Position numbers and translations under genes: made by a program. Shown here one piece after another: positions 25,251 to 35,119 of a stretch of 64,000 nt of DNA. A model generated the notes under the pieces. The model was not told where the DNA came from, did no database searches, and saw only the letters and a program-made list of their open reading frames with translations. This DNA comes from Kitasatospora sp. NBC_00240. Its GTDB lineage: Bacteria; Actinomycetota; Actinomycetes; Streptomycetales; Streptomycetaceae. Positions within the stretch are counted from its first letter, which is position 1, and the number at the start of each line of letters is the position of its first letter. The DNA is taken from positions 7,316,001 to 7,380,000 of the forward strand of contig NZ_JAPEMU010000001.1 of the NCBI RefSeq assembly GCF_026342405.1, written 5' to 3'.

Positions 25251-25542
25251 GTCCTCGAACTCCGGAGGTGGTGGGGCGGGCCGCCACGAGGACGGCCCGG
25301 CGGGGGCGGGTGAGGGGCGCGGGCGAGCGTCCGGGAGCGGGCCGGGGCTTACCAGCGCCTGCCGCCGCGGCGCCCGCCCATCCGGACAGGGTAGGCGCCC
25401 GGGCCCCGACCTGGTCCCGCGCCCGGCACTGTCCCGGGCCCGGTACCGCCCGGCGCCCGGTACTCCCGCACGCGCGTGGCCGGTCCGGCGCTACGGTTGG
25501 GCGACGCAGGTCTGTTGAGCACAGGGGAAGGTCTGGCCGCTG

Positions 25543-27294
<1,752 letters not shown>

Positions 27295-27300
27295 CCGCCC

Positions 27301-27343
27301 GCCCGCCCGCGCCGCCCGCCCACGTCGGGGAACGCGGGCGGGC
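27301..27343. terminator. Bidirectional hairpin between convergent genes
   Basis: GCCCGCCCGCG (27301-27311) and CGCGGGCGGGC (27333-27343) form an 11-bp perfect stem with a 21-nt loop in the 60-bp gap between the TerD-like gene and the convergent MDMPI gene. It can serve both transcripts. Confidence 0.65.
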
Positions 27344-27354
27344 CCGCCCGCCAC

Positions 27355-28095
27355 TCAGGAGCGGACGAAGTTCGCCAGGTAGGCCTTGAGGGCGTCCGGA
27401 TCGCCGAAGACCTCCACGCGCTCGGCCGGGCGGCGGCCCCAGAGGAGCAGCAGCAGGTCCGAGGCGGTGCCCCGGGCGGCGGCCGCGCCCTTGCCGTGCA
27501 GACGGCCGACCAGCCACCGGCCGTCCACCGCCCGGAGCGTCCACTCGCCGCCGGCCTCGCCCGCCGCACCGTCCGTGGCGTGCAGGTGCAGTCCGGCCTC
27601 GGCCAGCCCGGCGGGCGCGGCGGGTGGCAGGAAGTGCGCGAGCAACTCGTCCACCCCGTCCATGGCGAGGACCCGCTCGACGGCTTCGTCCCGGCCGGCG
27701 GCGTTCACCGCGTCCCAGGCGTGCACGGCGGTCTCCTGCGCCATCCGGCGCTGGATGAACCCGACGTCCTTGCGGTCCGCCCAACTCCACCGGGGGAGTG
27801 CGGGGTCCAGCCCCTCCAGGGTGGCGGCAGCCCGCTCGGCGCCCTCGGCGAACCAGGCGACCAGGTCCGCGTCGGCCGGTCGTGGCGGCTCGACATGCTC
27901 CCCGGGACCGGCGATCTCCCCGGCGGCGACCAGCCGCCAGAACCGGTGCACCACGCCGGTGTGCCGGACCAGGTCGGCCACCGTCCAGTCCGGGCAACTC
28001 GGCACCACCGCGCCGAGGTTGTGCTCCGCCGCGGCCGCCAGCCGGGCCGCGTCCCGGCGCAGGGCCGCGATCAGGTCACTCTTCTCCAAGGTCAT
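27355..28095 (-). CDS. Maleylpyruvate isomerase family mycothiol-dependent enzyme
   Basis: A 246-aa protein of the MDMPI family: the N-terminal four-helix domain begins SDLIAALRRDAARLAAAAE and contains VPSCPDWTVADLVRHTGVVH with the first metal His; WSWADRKDVGFIQRRMAQET followed by AVHAWDA supplies the HxxxH-type residues; the C-terminal domain has DGRWLVGRL, ASDLLLLLWGR and VFGDPDALKAYL (SCP2-like). Members use mycothiol as cofactor; substrates of this paralogue class are mostly unknown. The ATG has no ribosome site, but TACCGT lies six bases upstream, consistent with a leaderless transcript. Confidence 0.9.
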   Translation of the reverse strand: MTLEKSDLIAALRRDAARLAAAAEHNLGAVVPSCPDWTVADLVRHTGVVHRFWRLVAAGEIAGPGEHVEPPRPADADLVAWFAEGAERAAATLEGLDPALPRWSWADRKDVGFIQRRMAQETAVHAWDAVNAAGRDEAVERVLAMDGVDELLAHFLPPAAPAGLAEAGLHLHATDGAAGEAGGEWTLRAVDGRWLVGRLHGKGAAAARGTASDLLLLLWGRRPAERVEVFGDPDALKAYLANFVRS

Positions 28096-28246
28096 GGCCC
28101 GACGGTAGCGTCGGACACGACTGGGAGGGCACCGACAGTCGGCGCCCGGGCCCGGGCCCGGCACCGAGGGGCCGTGGGCCGGCCCGGGGGCCCGGTGCGG
28201 CGAGCGAGCCCCTTCTCGCCGGGGCAGGTCTGCCAGGCTGGGCCGG

Positions 28247-28846
28247 GTGATGAGTCTGATCGTTCTGGACGCGGGCGGCCGGATGGTCCCCAAGGACCGC
28301 GAAGCACTGGAGCGAGCGGTGGCCGACCTGCTCGGCGGCCCCCTCGACCGGCCGGACGTGCTGCGCCGGGCCGGTGTCGGACTGCTGGTGCTGGGCCGCC
28401 ACGACGAGGCCGTCCGCCTGCTGCGGCGCGCGTCGGCCCTCGCGGGTGACGACGGCCGAGCCGTCGCCGTCCACCTCAACCTCGGTGACGCCCAGCGGTA
28501 CCGGGGCGACCTGGACGCCGCCGAGTCCGCCTACCGGAAGGCGCTGCGCCTCGCGCACGCCCATGCCCCGCACCTGCTCTCCTACTGCTTCCAGCATCTC
28601 GGAAAACAGCGCCTCGACCAGGGTCGTACCGCCGAGGCCAGGGCGTTTCTGGAGGAGGCCCTGCGCAGGCGGCGGGCGGCCGAGGACCTCGACCTGATCG
28701 CGTCCACCGAGAGCGCCCTGCGGCTGGTCGAGCAGGCCGAGCAGGCCGAGCAGGCCGAGAGGGCCGAGGGGGCCCGGGCGGCCGGCCCGGCGCCGGAGTC
28801 GGCCACCATTTTGATGAACATTGACCAAAGCGGGGGCGAGCGCTGA
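28247..28846 (+). CDS. Tetratricopeptide repeat protein
   Basis: A 199-aa helical protein with about three TPR units: VLRRAGVGLLVLGRHDEAVR, HLNLGDAQRYRGDLDAAESA, and CFQHLGKQRLDQGRTAEARA. The C-terminus has a short QAEQAEQAE repeat and an Ala/Pro tail. TPR proteins are scaffolds; the partner is unknown. GTG 28247 and ATG 28250 are both possible; CAGGCT seven bases before the GTG and the lack of a ribosome site suggest a leaderless start. The DUF6445 gene follows after 26 bp and may be co-transcribed. Confidence 0.8.
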   Translation: MMSLIVLDAGGRMVPKDREALERAVADLLGGPLDRPDVLRRAGVGLLVLGRHDEAVRLLRRASALAGDDGRAVAVHLNLGDAQRYRGDLDAAESAYRKALRLAHAHAPHLLSYCFQHLGKQRLDQGRTAEARAFLEEALRRRRAAEDLDLIASTESALRLVEQAEQAEQAERAEGARAAGPAPESATILMNIDQSGGER

Positions 28847-28872
28847 CGAACCCCGTCCGTATCGTCACCGAT

Positions 28873-29553
28873 ATGCCCTCACAACCCCGGAGGCCCTCGG
28901 GGCTCCCCGTGCTGCCCTACCGCAAACCCACACCTGGGCGGGACTACTGGATCCTCGACGACGCACTGCCCGACATCGACGCCGTCCGAGCCCGCGTCCT
29001 CGCCCGCGACGACTGGGCCGAGGGCTACCCGCACAAGCCGGAGAGCTGGCCCGGACTGCGCACCATGCCCGGCCTCGAACCGGACGAACTCGCCCACATC
29101 GAGAAGCAGGTGCGGCGGGCGACCGGCGCCACCCGGCTGTGGGCGGAGACCGCCCCCGGCGGCGCCACCCTGAACCACAACTGCGTCCAGGTGGTCGGCA
29201 AGGACGAGTGCGAGCCCCGACCGCACACCGACTCCCGGGCGCTCTGCCGCTACGCCGCCGTGCTCTACCTCAACCCGGACGTGCCCAAGGACACCGGCAC
29301 CAGCTTCTACCGGCAGAGCATGCCCGGCGGCCGGCTCGGCGGCAATCTGGTGACGGCCCCGCACAACAACCTGGTGGACGCCCTGGGCACCCGCTTCGTC
29401 CCCGCCGACGCGTTCACCGAGGACGTCCGGGTGCCGAACCGGTACAACCGCCTGCTGCTCTACACCTCCAACCTGATCCACACCGCCACCGGCTACTGGG
29501 GCAGCACCCTGGAGGAGAAACGTATGACGGCGGTCTTCTTCTGGATGGCCTGA
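28873..29553 (+). CDS. DUF6445 family protein, 2OG-Fe(II) oxygenase-like
   Basis: A 226-aa protein with the layout of a double-stranded beta-helix dioxygenase: RPHTDSRALCRYAAVLYLNP contributes HxD (His and Asp of the iron triad), and NLIHTATGYWGSTLEEKRMT contributes the distal His plus a basic residue suited to bind 2-oxoglutarate. The rest (DYWILDDALPDIDAVRARVL, YWG, FYRQSMPGG) agrees with DUF6445. Substrate unknown. No ribosome site is obvious. It lies 26 bp after the TPR gene on the same strand. Confidence 0.75.
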   Translation: MPSQPRRPSGLPVLPYRKPTPGRDYWILDDALPDIDAVRARVLARDDWAEGYPHKPESWPGLRTMPGLEPDELAHIEKQVRRATGATRLWAETAPGGATLNHNCVQVVGKDECEPRPHTDSRALCRYAAVLYLNPDVPKDTGTSFYRQSMPGGRLGGNLVTAPHNNLVDALGTRFVPADAFTEDVRVPNRYNRLLLYTSNLIHTATGYWGSTLEEKRMTAVFFWMA

Positions 29554-29775
29554 ACCACCCGGGTGCAGTGGACGTCCCGGACAGCCGCGGCGCGGTGACA
29601 CCCGCATTCACGAGCGGTGACCCCGAGCCGGATCCGGCCACCCCTCCTCACCGAGGCTGACCGGATCCCCTCCCGCAGGGTGAGACCGGACCGCTCCGCA
29701 GGACGATGCCCGAACCTCCGGGCCGGTGCCAGGCTGGCCGTGAGGCCGGAGGGGACCGGCCCGGGAGGGAACACC

Positions 29776-31068
29776 ATGCCTGACGTACAGTCGCCGGATC
29801 CGCGCGCCCGCCGATCCGGCGGTCGCACGGCCCGCCGGATCGCCGCCGGAGTGCTGGCCGGAGCCGCGTTGCTGGCCTTCGCGCCCACCGCCTCGGCCGC
29901 CGACGCGCCGCCCGAGCCGGCCGGCGCCGGGGCGGCCGAGGCCCGCCACGGCGACTCCGCCGCCCTGGACCGCGCCCTCGACGCGCTGATCACCGAAGCC
30001 GGCGTCTCGGCGGCGCTCGGCGAGGTCCGCGACCACGGGCGCACGGTGTGGCGCGGCGCCTCCGGCCAGGCGGACCTGGACACCGGCGCCGCCGCCCGCG
30101 CCGACGGACGGTTCCGGATCGGCAGCGTCACCAAGACCTTCGTCGCCACCGTCGTCCTGCAACTTGTCGCCGAGCACAAGGTCGAGCTGGACGCGCCGAT
30201 CGAGCGCTACCTGCCCGGCGCGGTGCGCGGCGGCGAAGGCATCACCGTCCGCCAACTTCTCAACCACACCAGCGGCCTGTACGACTACCTCGGCGACCCC
30301 AGCGTGTACTTCCACGACGACACCGAGCTCGGCAGCTGGCTCACGACCGGCCGGTGGACCACCTACCAGCCCCGGCAACTGCTGGACATCTCGGGCCGGC
30401 ACGCCCCCAACTTCCCGCCCGGCCAGCAGTGGAGCTACTCCAACACCAACTACGTGGCGATCGGCATGATGATCGAGAAGGTCACCGGCCGGAGCTGGAA
30501 CCAGGAGGTCGAACGCCGGATCATCCGCCCCCTCGGCCTCGACCACACCACCATGCCGACCACCTCCACCGCGATCCCCGGCCGCTACGCCCACGGCTAC
30601 CTGAAGCGGGAGTCCGGCGAGCGCGTGGACGTCAGCCGGCTCAACCCCTCGATCGCCTACGCCGCCGGGGCCGGCATCTCCACCACGGACGACCTGGCCC
30701 GCTTCAACGCCGCCCTGCTCGGCGGCCGGCTGCTGCGCCCCGCCCAGCTGAAGGAGATGACCACCACCGTCCCGATCGACGAGGAGGGCACCTTCGGGTA
30801 CGGCCTCGGGCTGACCCGCCGGACGCTGCCCTGCGGCGACGTCTGGGGCCACGACGGCGGCATCGCCGGCTACAGCACCATCCTCTTCGGCGACCTCGCG
30901 GGCCGCCACCAGGTGGCGATCTCCGCCAACCCCTACGAGGAGGCCGACCCGGCCCGCGCCACCGCCGCCCTGGACGCCATCGTGGTCAAGACCGCCTGCG
31001 GCCCCGACACACCCGTCCCGCCGGCGCCGCGGCAGCCGGCGGCGGCCGGGGCCCTGGCCCTGCGCTGA
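29776..31068 (+). CDS. Secreted serine hydrolase, class C beta-lactamase/D-Ala-D-Ala carboxypeptidase family
   Basis: A 430-aa exported protein. The twin-Arg-poor signal peptide RTARRIAAGVLAGAALLAFAP ends at TASA-AD near residue 41. The active-site motifs are SVTK (Ser117, Lys120), YSN (Tyr221 within WSYSNTNY) and HDGG (His359), the triad of serine DD-peptidases and class C beta-lactamases. S12-type enzymes of this length trim cell-wall peptides or hydrolyse esters; true lactamase activity cannot be judged. GGGAGGG lies six bases before the ATG, which overrules an upstream in-frame start at 29617. It ends in a strong terminator, convergent with the giant DNRLRE/FG-GAP gene. Confidence 0.9.
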   Translation: MPDVQSPDPRARRSGGRTARRIAAGVLAGAALLAFAPTASAADAPPEPAGAGAAEARHGDSAALDRALDALITEAGVSAALGEVRDHGRTVWRGASGQADLDTGAAARADGRFRIGSVTKTFVATVVLQLVAEHKVELDAPIERYLPGAVRGGEGITVRQLLNHTSGLYDYLGDPSVYFHDDTELGSWLTTGRWTTYQPRQLLDISGRHAPNFPPGQQWSYSNTNYVAIGMMIEKVTGRSWNQEVERRIIRPLGLDHTTMPTTSTAIPGRYAHGYLKRESGERVDVSRLNPSIAYAAGAGISTTDDLARFNAALLGGRLLRPAQLKEMTTTVPIDEEGTFGYGLGLTRRTLPCGDVWGHDGGIAGYSTILFGDLAGRHQVAISANPYEEADPARATAALDAIVVKTACGPDTPVPPAPRQPAAAGALALR

Positions 31069-31086
31069 CACCGACCCGGCAAACCG

Positions 31087-31125
31087 GCCGGGCCCGCGGC
31101 GCGAGGAGCGCGCTGCGGGCCCGGC
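31087..31125. terminator. Strong bidirectional hairpin
   Basis: GCCGGGCCCGC (31087-31097) pairs perfectly with GCGGGCCCGGC (31115-31125); the 17-nt loop can form a further GCGC stem. It lies between two convergent genes, 18 bp after the serine hydrolase stop and 60 bp from the stop of the opposing gene. Confidence 0.75.
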
Positions 31126-31184
31126 GTGGGGGCGGTACTGCCCTGCGGCCCGTCCGGTCAGGCGGGGCCGGTTGTGCGATCCGG

Positions 31185-34100
31185 TCAGGCGATCCGGGCG
31201 GTCGACAACCAGCCGCCCGCCAGCGTCTCGCGCGGGCCGAGCTGGACGGGCGACTGCCACACCTGGTCGGTGTACGGCATGCACTGCCAGAGGATCAGCC
31301 GGGTGCTGTCCGCCGTACTGCCGGCCGGCGAGGCCAGGCACCAGTTGACCCCGTTGACCCCGTCGTAGCCCCGGTTCTGCAGGTGGCCGTCCGGCAGGCC
31401 CAGCCACTGCTGGTTCGGCGAGCCGTTGCAGGGAGCGAGCACGCCGAGCGCGTTGGAGTTGGGCGGCACCGTGATGTCGAGGCACTTGCCCAGCGTCATC
31501 AGGCTGTTGTTGTTCCAGGTCCAGTGCTGGTTGCCACCGCCGAGGCAGGTGAACAGGATGACGTCGGTCTGCGCGAACGCGACGTCGACGCACTTGTTGC
31601 CGACGCCGGTGATGCTGCCGGAGACCGAGCTGGTGAAGCCGTTGGCGCCGTCGCCGTGCCAGAAGCGCATGCTGCCGTCGACGGTGACGCCGACCAGGTC
31701 GACCTTGCCGTCGAGGTCGAGGTCGCCCGGGGCGGAGAGGCTCTTCAGCGCGGCGGTGCCCCACCCGGTGGTGCCCAGCGGCACCCGGGTCGTGCCGGAG
31801 CCGAGGCTGGTCGCGCCGGCGGAGGCGACGTACGGGTACATCCGCAGGCCGTCCGTGGAGGAGGTGCGGGAGCGGGCGATCAGGTCGGGGTAGCCGTCAC
31901 CGGTGAGGTCCACCGCCCGGACGATGTCCATCCCGGCCCACCCGGAGGAGCCGACCTCCTGGGGTGCGCCGAACACGCACTCGGTGTTGGTGACGCAGGG
32001 CCGGCCGTAGACGGCGTACAGCTTGTCATCGGCCACCACCAGGAGATCCTGGAGGTTGTCCTTGGCCGTGACGGTGGCCGAGGTGCCGAAGTCGCCGGCG
32101 GCGGCGAGCTGGGTCACGTCGGCCCAGCCGAACGGGGCTCCGGCGAGCTTCGGATCGGCGACGGTGGTGCCGATGGTGTTCTGGAAGTGCACCGTTCCCG
32201 CGTCGGGCCCGCCGCCGTCGTTGGCGTAGAGGTAGAGCGCGCGCCGCGCCGGGTCGGCGAGGTCCGGCTGGATCGCCAGCACGTCCTGGGCACCGTCGTC
32301 CCAGCTCTCCCGGGCCTGGCCGGCCGGCGGCTGGTCGGGGATGCCGTCGTTGACGTAGTCGCCGCCCCGGGCCACCAGGGCGCCCTGCCAGGCCGGCGGG
32401 TACGCGGAGAGCGGCTCGGTGTCCCGGGCGAAGGTGGAGGACACCAGGCCGGTGGCGTTGTCGACGGACGCGGTGCCCTTGTAGAAGTAGAGCCGGTCCT
32501 CGTCGGTGGAGGTCCCGACCAGGTCCACGTACCCGTCGTTGTCGAAGTCGCCCGCGACCTTGGGCGCGGCGGCCGGCCTGGTCGGGTAGAAGCGGTACGC
32601 GGCGGTGGAGGAGCGGTTGCCGGCCGGGTCCACGCTCGCGGCGTACAGGGTGTGCAGGCCGGCGCTGGTCGGGGTGTAGGACGGCAGGGTGACGAGGCCG
32701 CCCGCGGTGGTGGCGGCGGTCCCGTTGAGGGTGTCGGTGTCGTACGAGTAGACGTACTTCACCACGTCGGGGTCGCCCCCGCCGTTCAGCGTGAAGCTGG
32801 TCGGGGTGCCGGCCGGGGCGCCGAAGCGCTGCGCCGGGTACTGCGCCGAGGCGACGGTGGGCGGGTTCTTCGGGCCCAGCGGGTCCACCTTGAAGTGGCA
32901 CGGGACTGCGGGGACGCCGGGGGAGGCGTCGGTGCCGTCCTCGGCCCGGACCTGCCAGCGCAGGCTGATCGGCCGGTCGGTGGGGATGTACTGGGCCGGG
33001 ATCGAGAAGCTCACCGGGGTGCCGCTGTTCACGAAGCCCGACGTCCAGTCGGTCACCAGGGTGTTGGTGTCGTCGTCGGCGAGCCAGAAGTGCGCCCGGA
33101 CCTGGTCGCCCTGCGGGTCGCTGACGGTGGCCTGCAGCTGGATGAGGTTCGTCCCGGTGGTGGCGCCCAGGACGGTCGCGCCGGTGGCGGCCGTCGCGCA
33201 GACCGTGGACGGGTTGGTGCCGTAGGCGTTCGGCGCGTTCGGCGGGTAGTTGTAGTTGACGACCAGCCGGGGGTTGTTGTCGAACTTCTTCCAGCCGTAG
33301 GTGTCGCTCTCGTTGCCGGCCCGCAGGCCGAGGGTCAGGTTGGGCGACTGGTTCTGGACGCCCGCCATCACGGCGTTGTACGCGTTGAAGTAGACCCAGT
33401 CGTCACCGCAGCCGTGCGCCTCGTTGCCCTTGGCGACGTTCTGGGTGTCGGAGAGACCGCCCCAGCCCGGCTGGTTGTTCCAGTTGGTGGTGGAGTTGAT
33501 CCCGCCGGTCCACCAGAGTTCCACCGGCCGCGCGGAGCAGCTCCACGCGTGGGTCTCGACGATCTCGAACCGGGCGCTGTTGATCCGCACGCCCGGCCGG
33601 GTGAAGTTCCAGCTGTCCATCTGGAAGAACGACCGGCTGGTGCCGCCGTCCTGGTCCTCGTGGCCGACCCGGGCGATGTCGTTGGCGTTCCAGAACGCCT
33701 GGCCCGGGTAGCTCTTGTCGACCCTGGTCCAGGCCTGGCGGCCGAAGGCCGTCACGGACGGGTCGATCACCAGCGGGAACTCGGTGTCGGCGGCGGTGAG
33801 CAACCGCGCGTCGGGCTTCACCTCCAGGGTGTCGCCCACCACGGAGATCGGCAGGTGGGCCGTCCGGTCGGTCGGGTCGGGGGCCTGTTCGGCGGGGATG
33901 TCCTGCGGGCCGGCCGCGGCATCCGCCGCAGAGTCGCCGGTGGCGACCGCGCCCTGGCTGCCCTGGGCGCCCTTGGCGGCGGGAGTCTTCGCGGCCGTGC
34001 CTGCCGGTGCGGGGGCGGCCGCAGCGGCCGCGTCGCCGCGCGAGTCCCACATCAGGGCGCTGGGTCCGGCCCAGACCGTCGCGCCGGTGCTGTCCTTGAT

Positions 34101-34766
34101 CTCCAGGCCGCCGCCCTCCCCGGTGGAGACGGCGACGTTCTGACGGTCGAGCCGGAACCGGAGATCGGCCAGCCTGGGGTTGAGCGCGGCCTGACGCGTC
34201 TTCACCACCAGGACCTGGGTGTACCCGTCGCCGGTGGCGGTGACCTTGAGGTCCACGTCGGGCAGGACGGCCGGGTAGGTCGCGGTGGCGCCGTCCAGGG
34301 TCGGCGCCGGCAGCGCGTCGGGCCAGCTGATGCTGAGCTTGCGCGGCCCCTTGACCAGGGTGATCAGCGGTTTGCTGCCGCCACCGGAGAATGCGACGTC
34401 CACGGCGGAGGCGGCCGGCCGGACCGTCCCGTCGGCGGAGGTCTTCAGAGCCGGGTCCACCGGCGTCCAGCCGCTGCCGGCGCGGACCCGGACCGGCCGC
34501 AGGTGCTGGGTGACGGTGTGGCTGCCGTCCGGGTTGACGACCTGCTCACTCACCTCGGTCCGGGAGGTGAGGAGTTCCACCGGAGTCCCGGTGCGGGCCG
34601 CCCGCTGACGGGCGGTCTCCTCCTCGGCGGCCGGCGCGCTCTGCCCGGAGTCCGACCGCGGTGCCAGCGCGCCCGCCGGTGTCGCCGGGATCCCGGCGAC
34701 CGACAGGGCCAGGCCGCCGACCAGGAGGGGTACGAGCCCCCGACCGCCGATTCTTCTGAATCTCAC
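31185..34766 (-). CDS. Giant secreted protein with DNRLRE-like, FG-GAP/VCBS and ricin-like regions
   Basis: A 1193-aa exported protein. The signal peptide (LVPLLVGGLALSVAGIPATPAGALA) is followed by a beta-rich N-terminal region (about 60-330), an Ala/Pro stretch near 245-275, and a DNRLRE-like domain (about 350-520: VIDPSVTAFGRQAWTRVDKS, VRINSARFEIVETHAWSC, NPRLVVNYNYPP). An Ig-like part follows (about 520-720), then FG-GAP/VCBS calcium-type repeats (GDFDNDGYVDLVG, DLTGDGYPDLIA, GDLDLDGKVDLVG) and a ricin-like lectin end (GGNQHWTWNNN, LGKCLDI, NQQWLGLPDG). This combination is typical of the large wall or matrix proteins that sit beside RHS genes in Streptomyces; here the RHS gene is divergent. 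GTG start with GGAGG six bases upstream. Likely role: surface adhesion or delivery partner of the RHS toxin. Confidence 0.85.
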   Translation of the reverse strand: MRFRRIGGRGLVPLLVGGLALSVAGIPATPAGALAPRSDSGQSAPAAEEETARQRAARTGTPVELLTSRTEVSEQVVNPDGSHTVTQHLRPVRVRAGSGWTPVDPALKTSADGTVRPAASAVDVAFSGGGSKPLITLVKGPRKLSISWPDALPAPTLDGATATYPAVLPDVDLKVTATGDGYTQVLVVKTRQAALNPRLADLRFRLDRQNVAVSTGEGGGLEIKDSTGATVWAGPSALMWDSRGDAAAAAAPAPAGTAAKTPAAKGAQGSQGAVATGDSAADAAAGPQDIPAEQAPDPTDRTAHLPISVVGDTLEVKPDARLLTAADTEFPLVIDPSVTAFGRQAWTRVDKSYPGQAFWNANDIARVGHEDQDGGTSRSFFQMDSWNFTRPGVRINSARFEIVETHAWSCSARPVELWWTGGINSTTNWNNQPGWGGLSDTQNVAKGNEAHGCGDDWVYFNAYNAVMAGVQNQSPNLTLGLRAGNESDTYGWKKFDNNPRLVVNYNYPPNAPNAYGTNPSTVCATAATGATVLGATTGTNLIQLQATVSDPQGDQVRAHFWLADDDTNTLVTDWTSGFVNSGTPVSFSIPAQYIPTDRPISLRWQVRAEDGTDASPGVPAVPCHFKVDPLGPKNPPTVASAQYPAQRFGAPAGTPTSFTLNGGGDPDVVKYVYSYDTDTLNGTAATTAGGLVTLPSYTPTSAGLHTLYAASVDPAGNRSSTAAYRFYPTRPAAAPKVAGDFDNDGYVDLVGTSTDEDRLYFYKGTASVDNATGLVSSTFARDTEPLSAYPPAWQGALVARGGDYVNDGIPDQPPAGQARESWDDGAQDVLAIQPDLADPARRALYLYANDGGGPDAGTVHFQNTIGTTVADPKLAGAPFGWADVTQLAAAGDFGTSATVTAKDNLQDLLVVADDKLYAVYGRPCVTNTECVFGAPQEVGSSGWAGMDIVRAVDLTGDGYPDLIARSRTSSTDGLRMYPYVASAGATSLGSGTTRVPLGTTGWGTAALKSLSAPGDLDLDGKVDLVGVTVDGSMRFWHGDGANGFTSSVSGSITGVGNKCVDVAFAQTDVILFTCLGGGNQHWTWNNNSLMTLGKCLDITVPPNSNALGVLAPCNGSPNQQWLGLPDGHLQNRGYDGVNGVNWCLASPAGSTADSTRLILWQCMPYTDQVWQSPVQLGPRETLAGGWLSTARIA

Positions 34767-35119
34767 GTAATTCCTCCGGGTGAATATCGAATAGCAGGGT
34801 CACCCTACTCACTGCGTCGGAAATCTGCTGGCCAAATATGATTCGGACAATCCTCCGCAGGCGCGACAAAAGCGTGCGACGATGTCGCCATTTAGGCTGG
34901 CATGTCCGATGTGACCTGTGGTTCCCCAGTGCCTGATGGGGGATCACTTGCCCGCTAAAAAGCGGCTCATGGCGTTCGGTTTACTATGTCTGAATTGTTC
35001 CTGCGGTGCTCCGGGATGATTTGTCTTGCCTTTGGAAATGCGCTGCGGAAAAGGCTGTGCAGGGCGGTTGCCGCACTGGTACGTTCCACGGGCCGCTGAT
35101 CACTGTGGGGGGTTGCGAC
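34767..35119. promoter_or_regulatory. Divergent promoter region between the two giant secreted-protein genes
   Basis: A 353-bp spacer with visibly more A and T than its surroundings (for example GCCAAATATGATTCGGACAA). Candidate boxes: TTGTCC and CAGATT 17 bp apart on the minus strand (about 34853-34821) and a TATGAT at 34837-34842 on the plus strand. The divergent layout suggests common control of both genes. No clear operator palindrome is seen. Confidence 0.4.

Noticed and set aside
27496..28449. Plus-strand open frame opposite the MDMPI gene
   Set aside because: No recognisable domain and atypical composition; the minus-strand gene has clear family motifs.
30048..34841. Very long open frame on the plus strand (about 1600 codons) opposite the DNRLRE/FG-GAP gene
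   Set aside because: It has no domain, is rich in Arg, Gly, Val and Pro, and is the mirror of a gene with clear domains and signal peptide. GC-rich codon bias on one strand opens the antisense frame.
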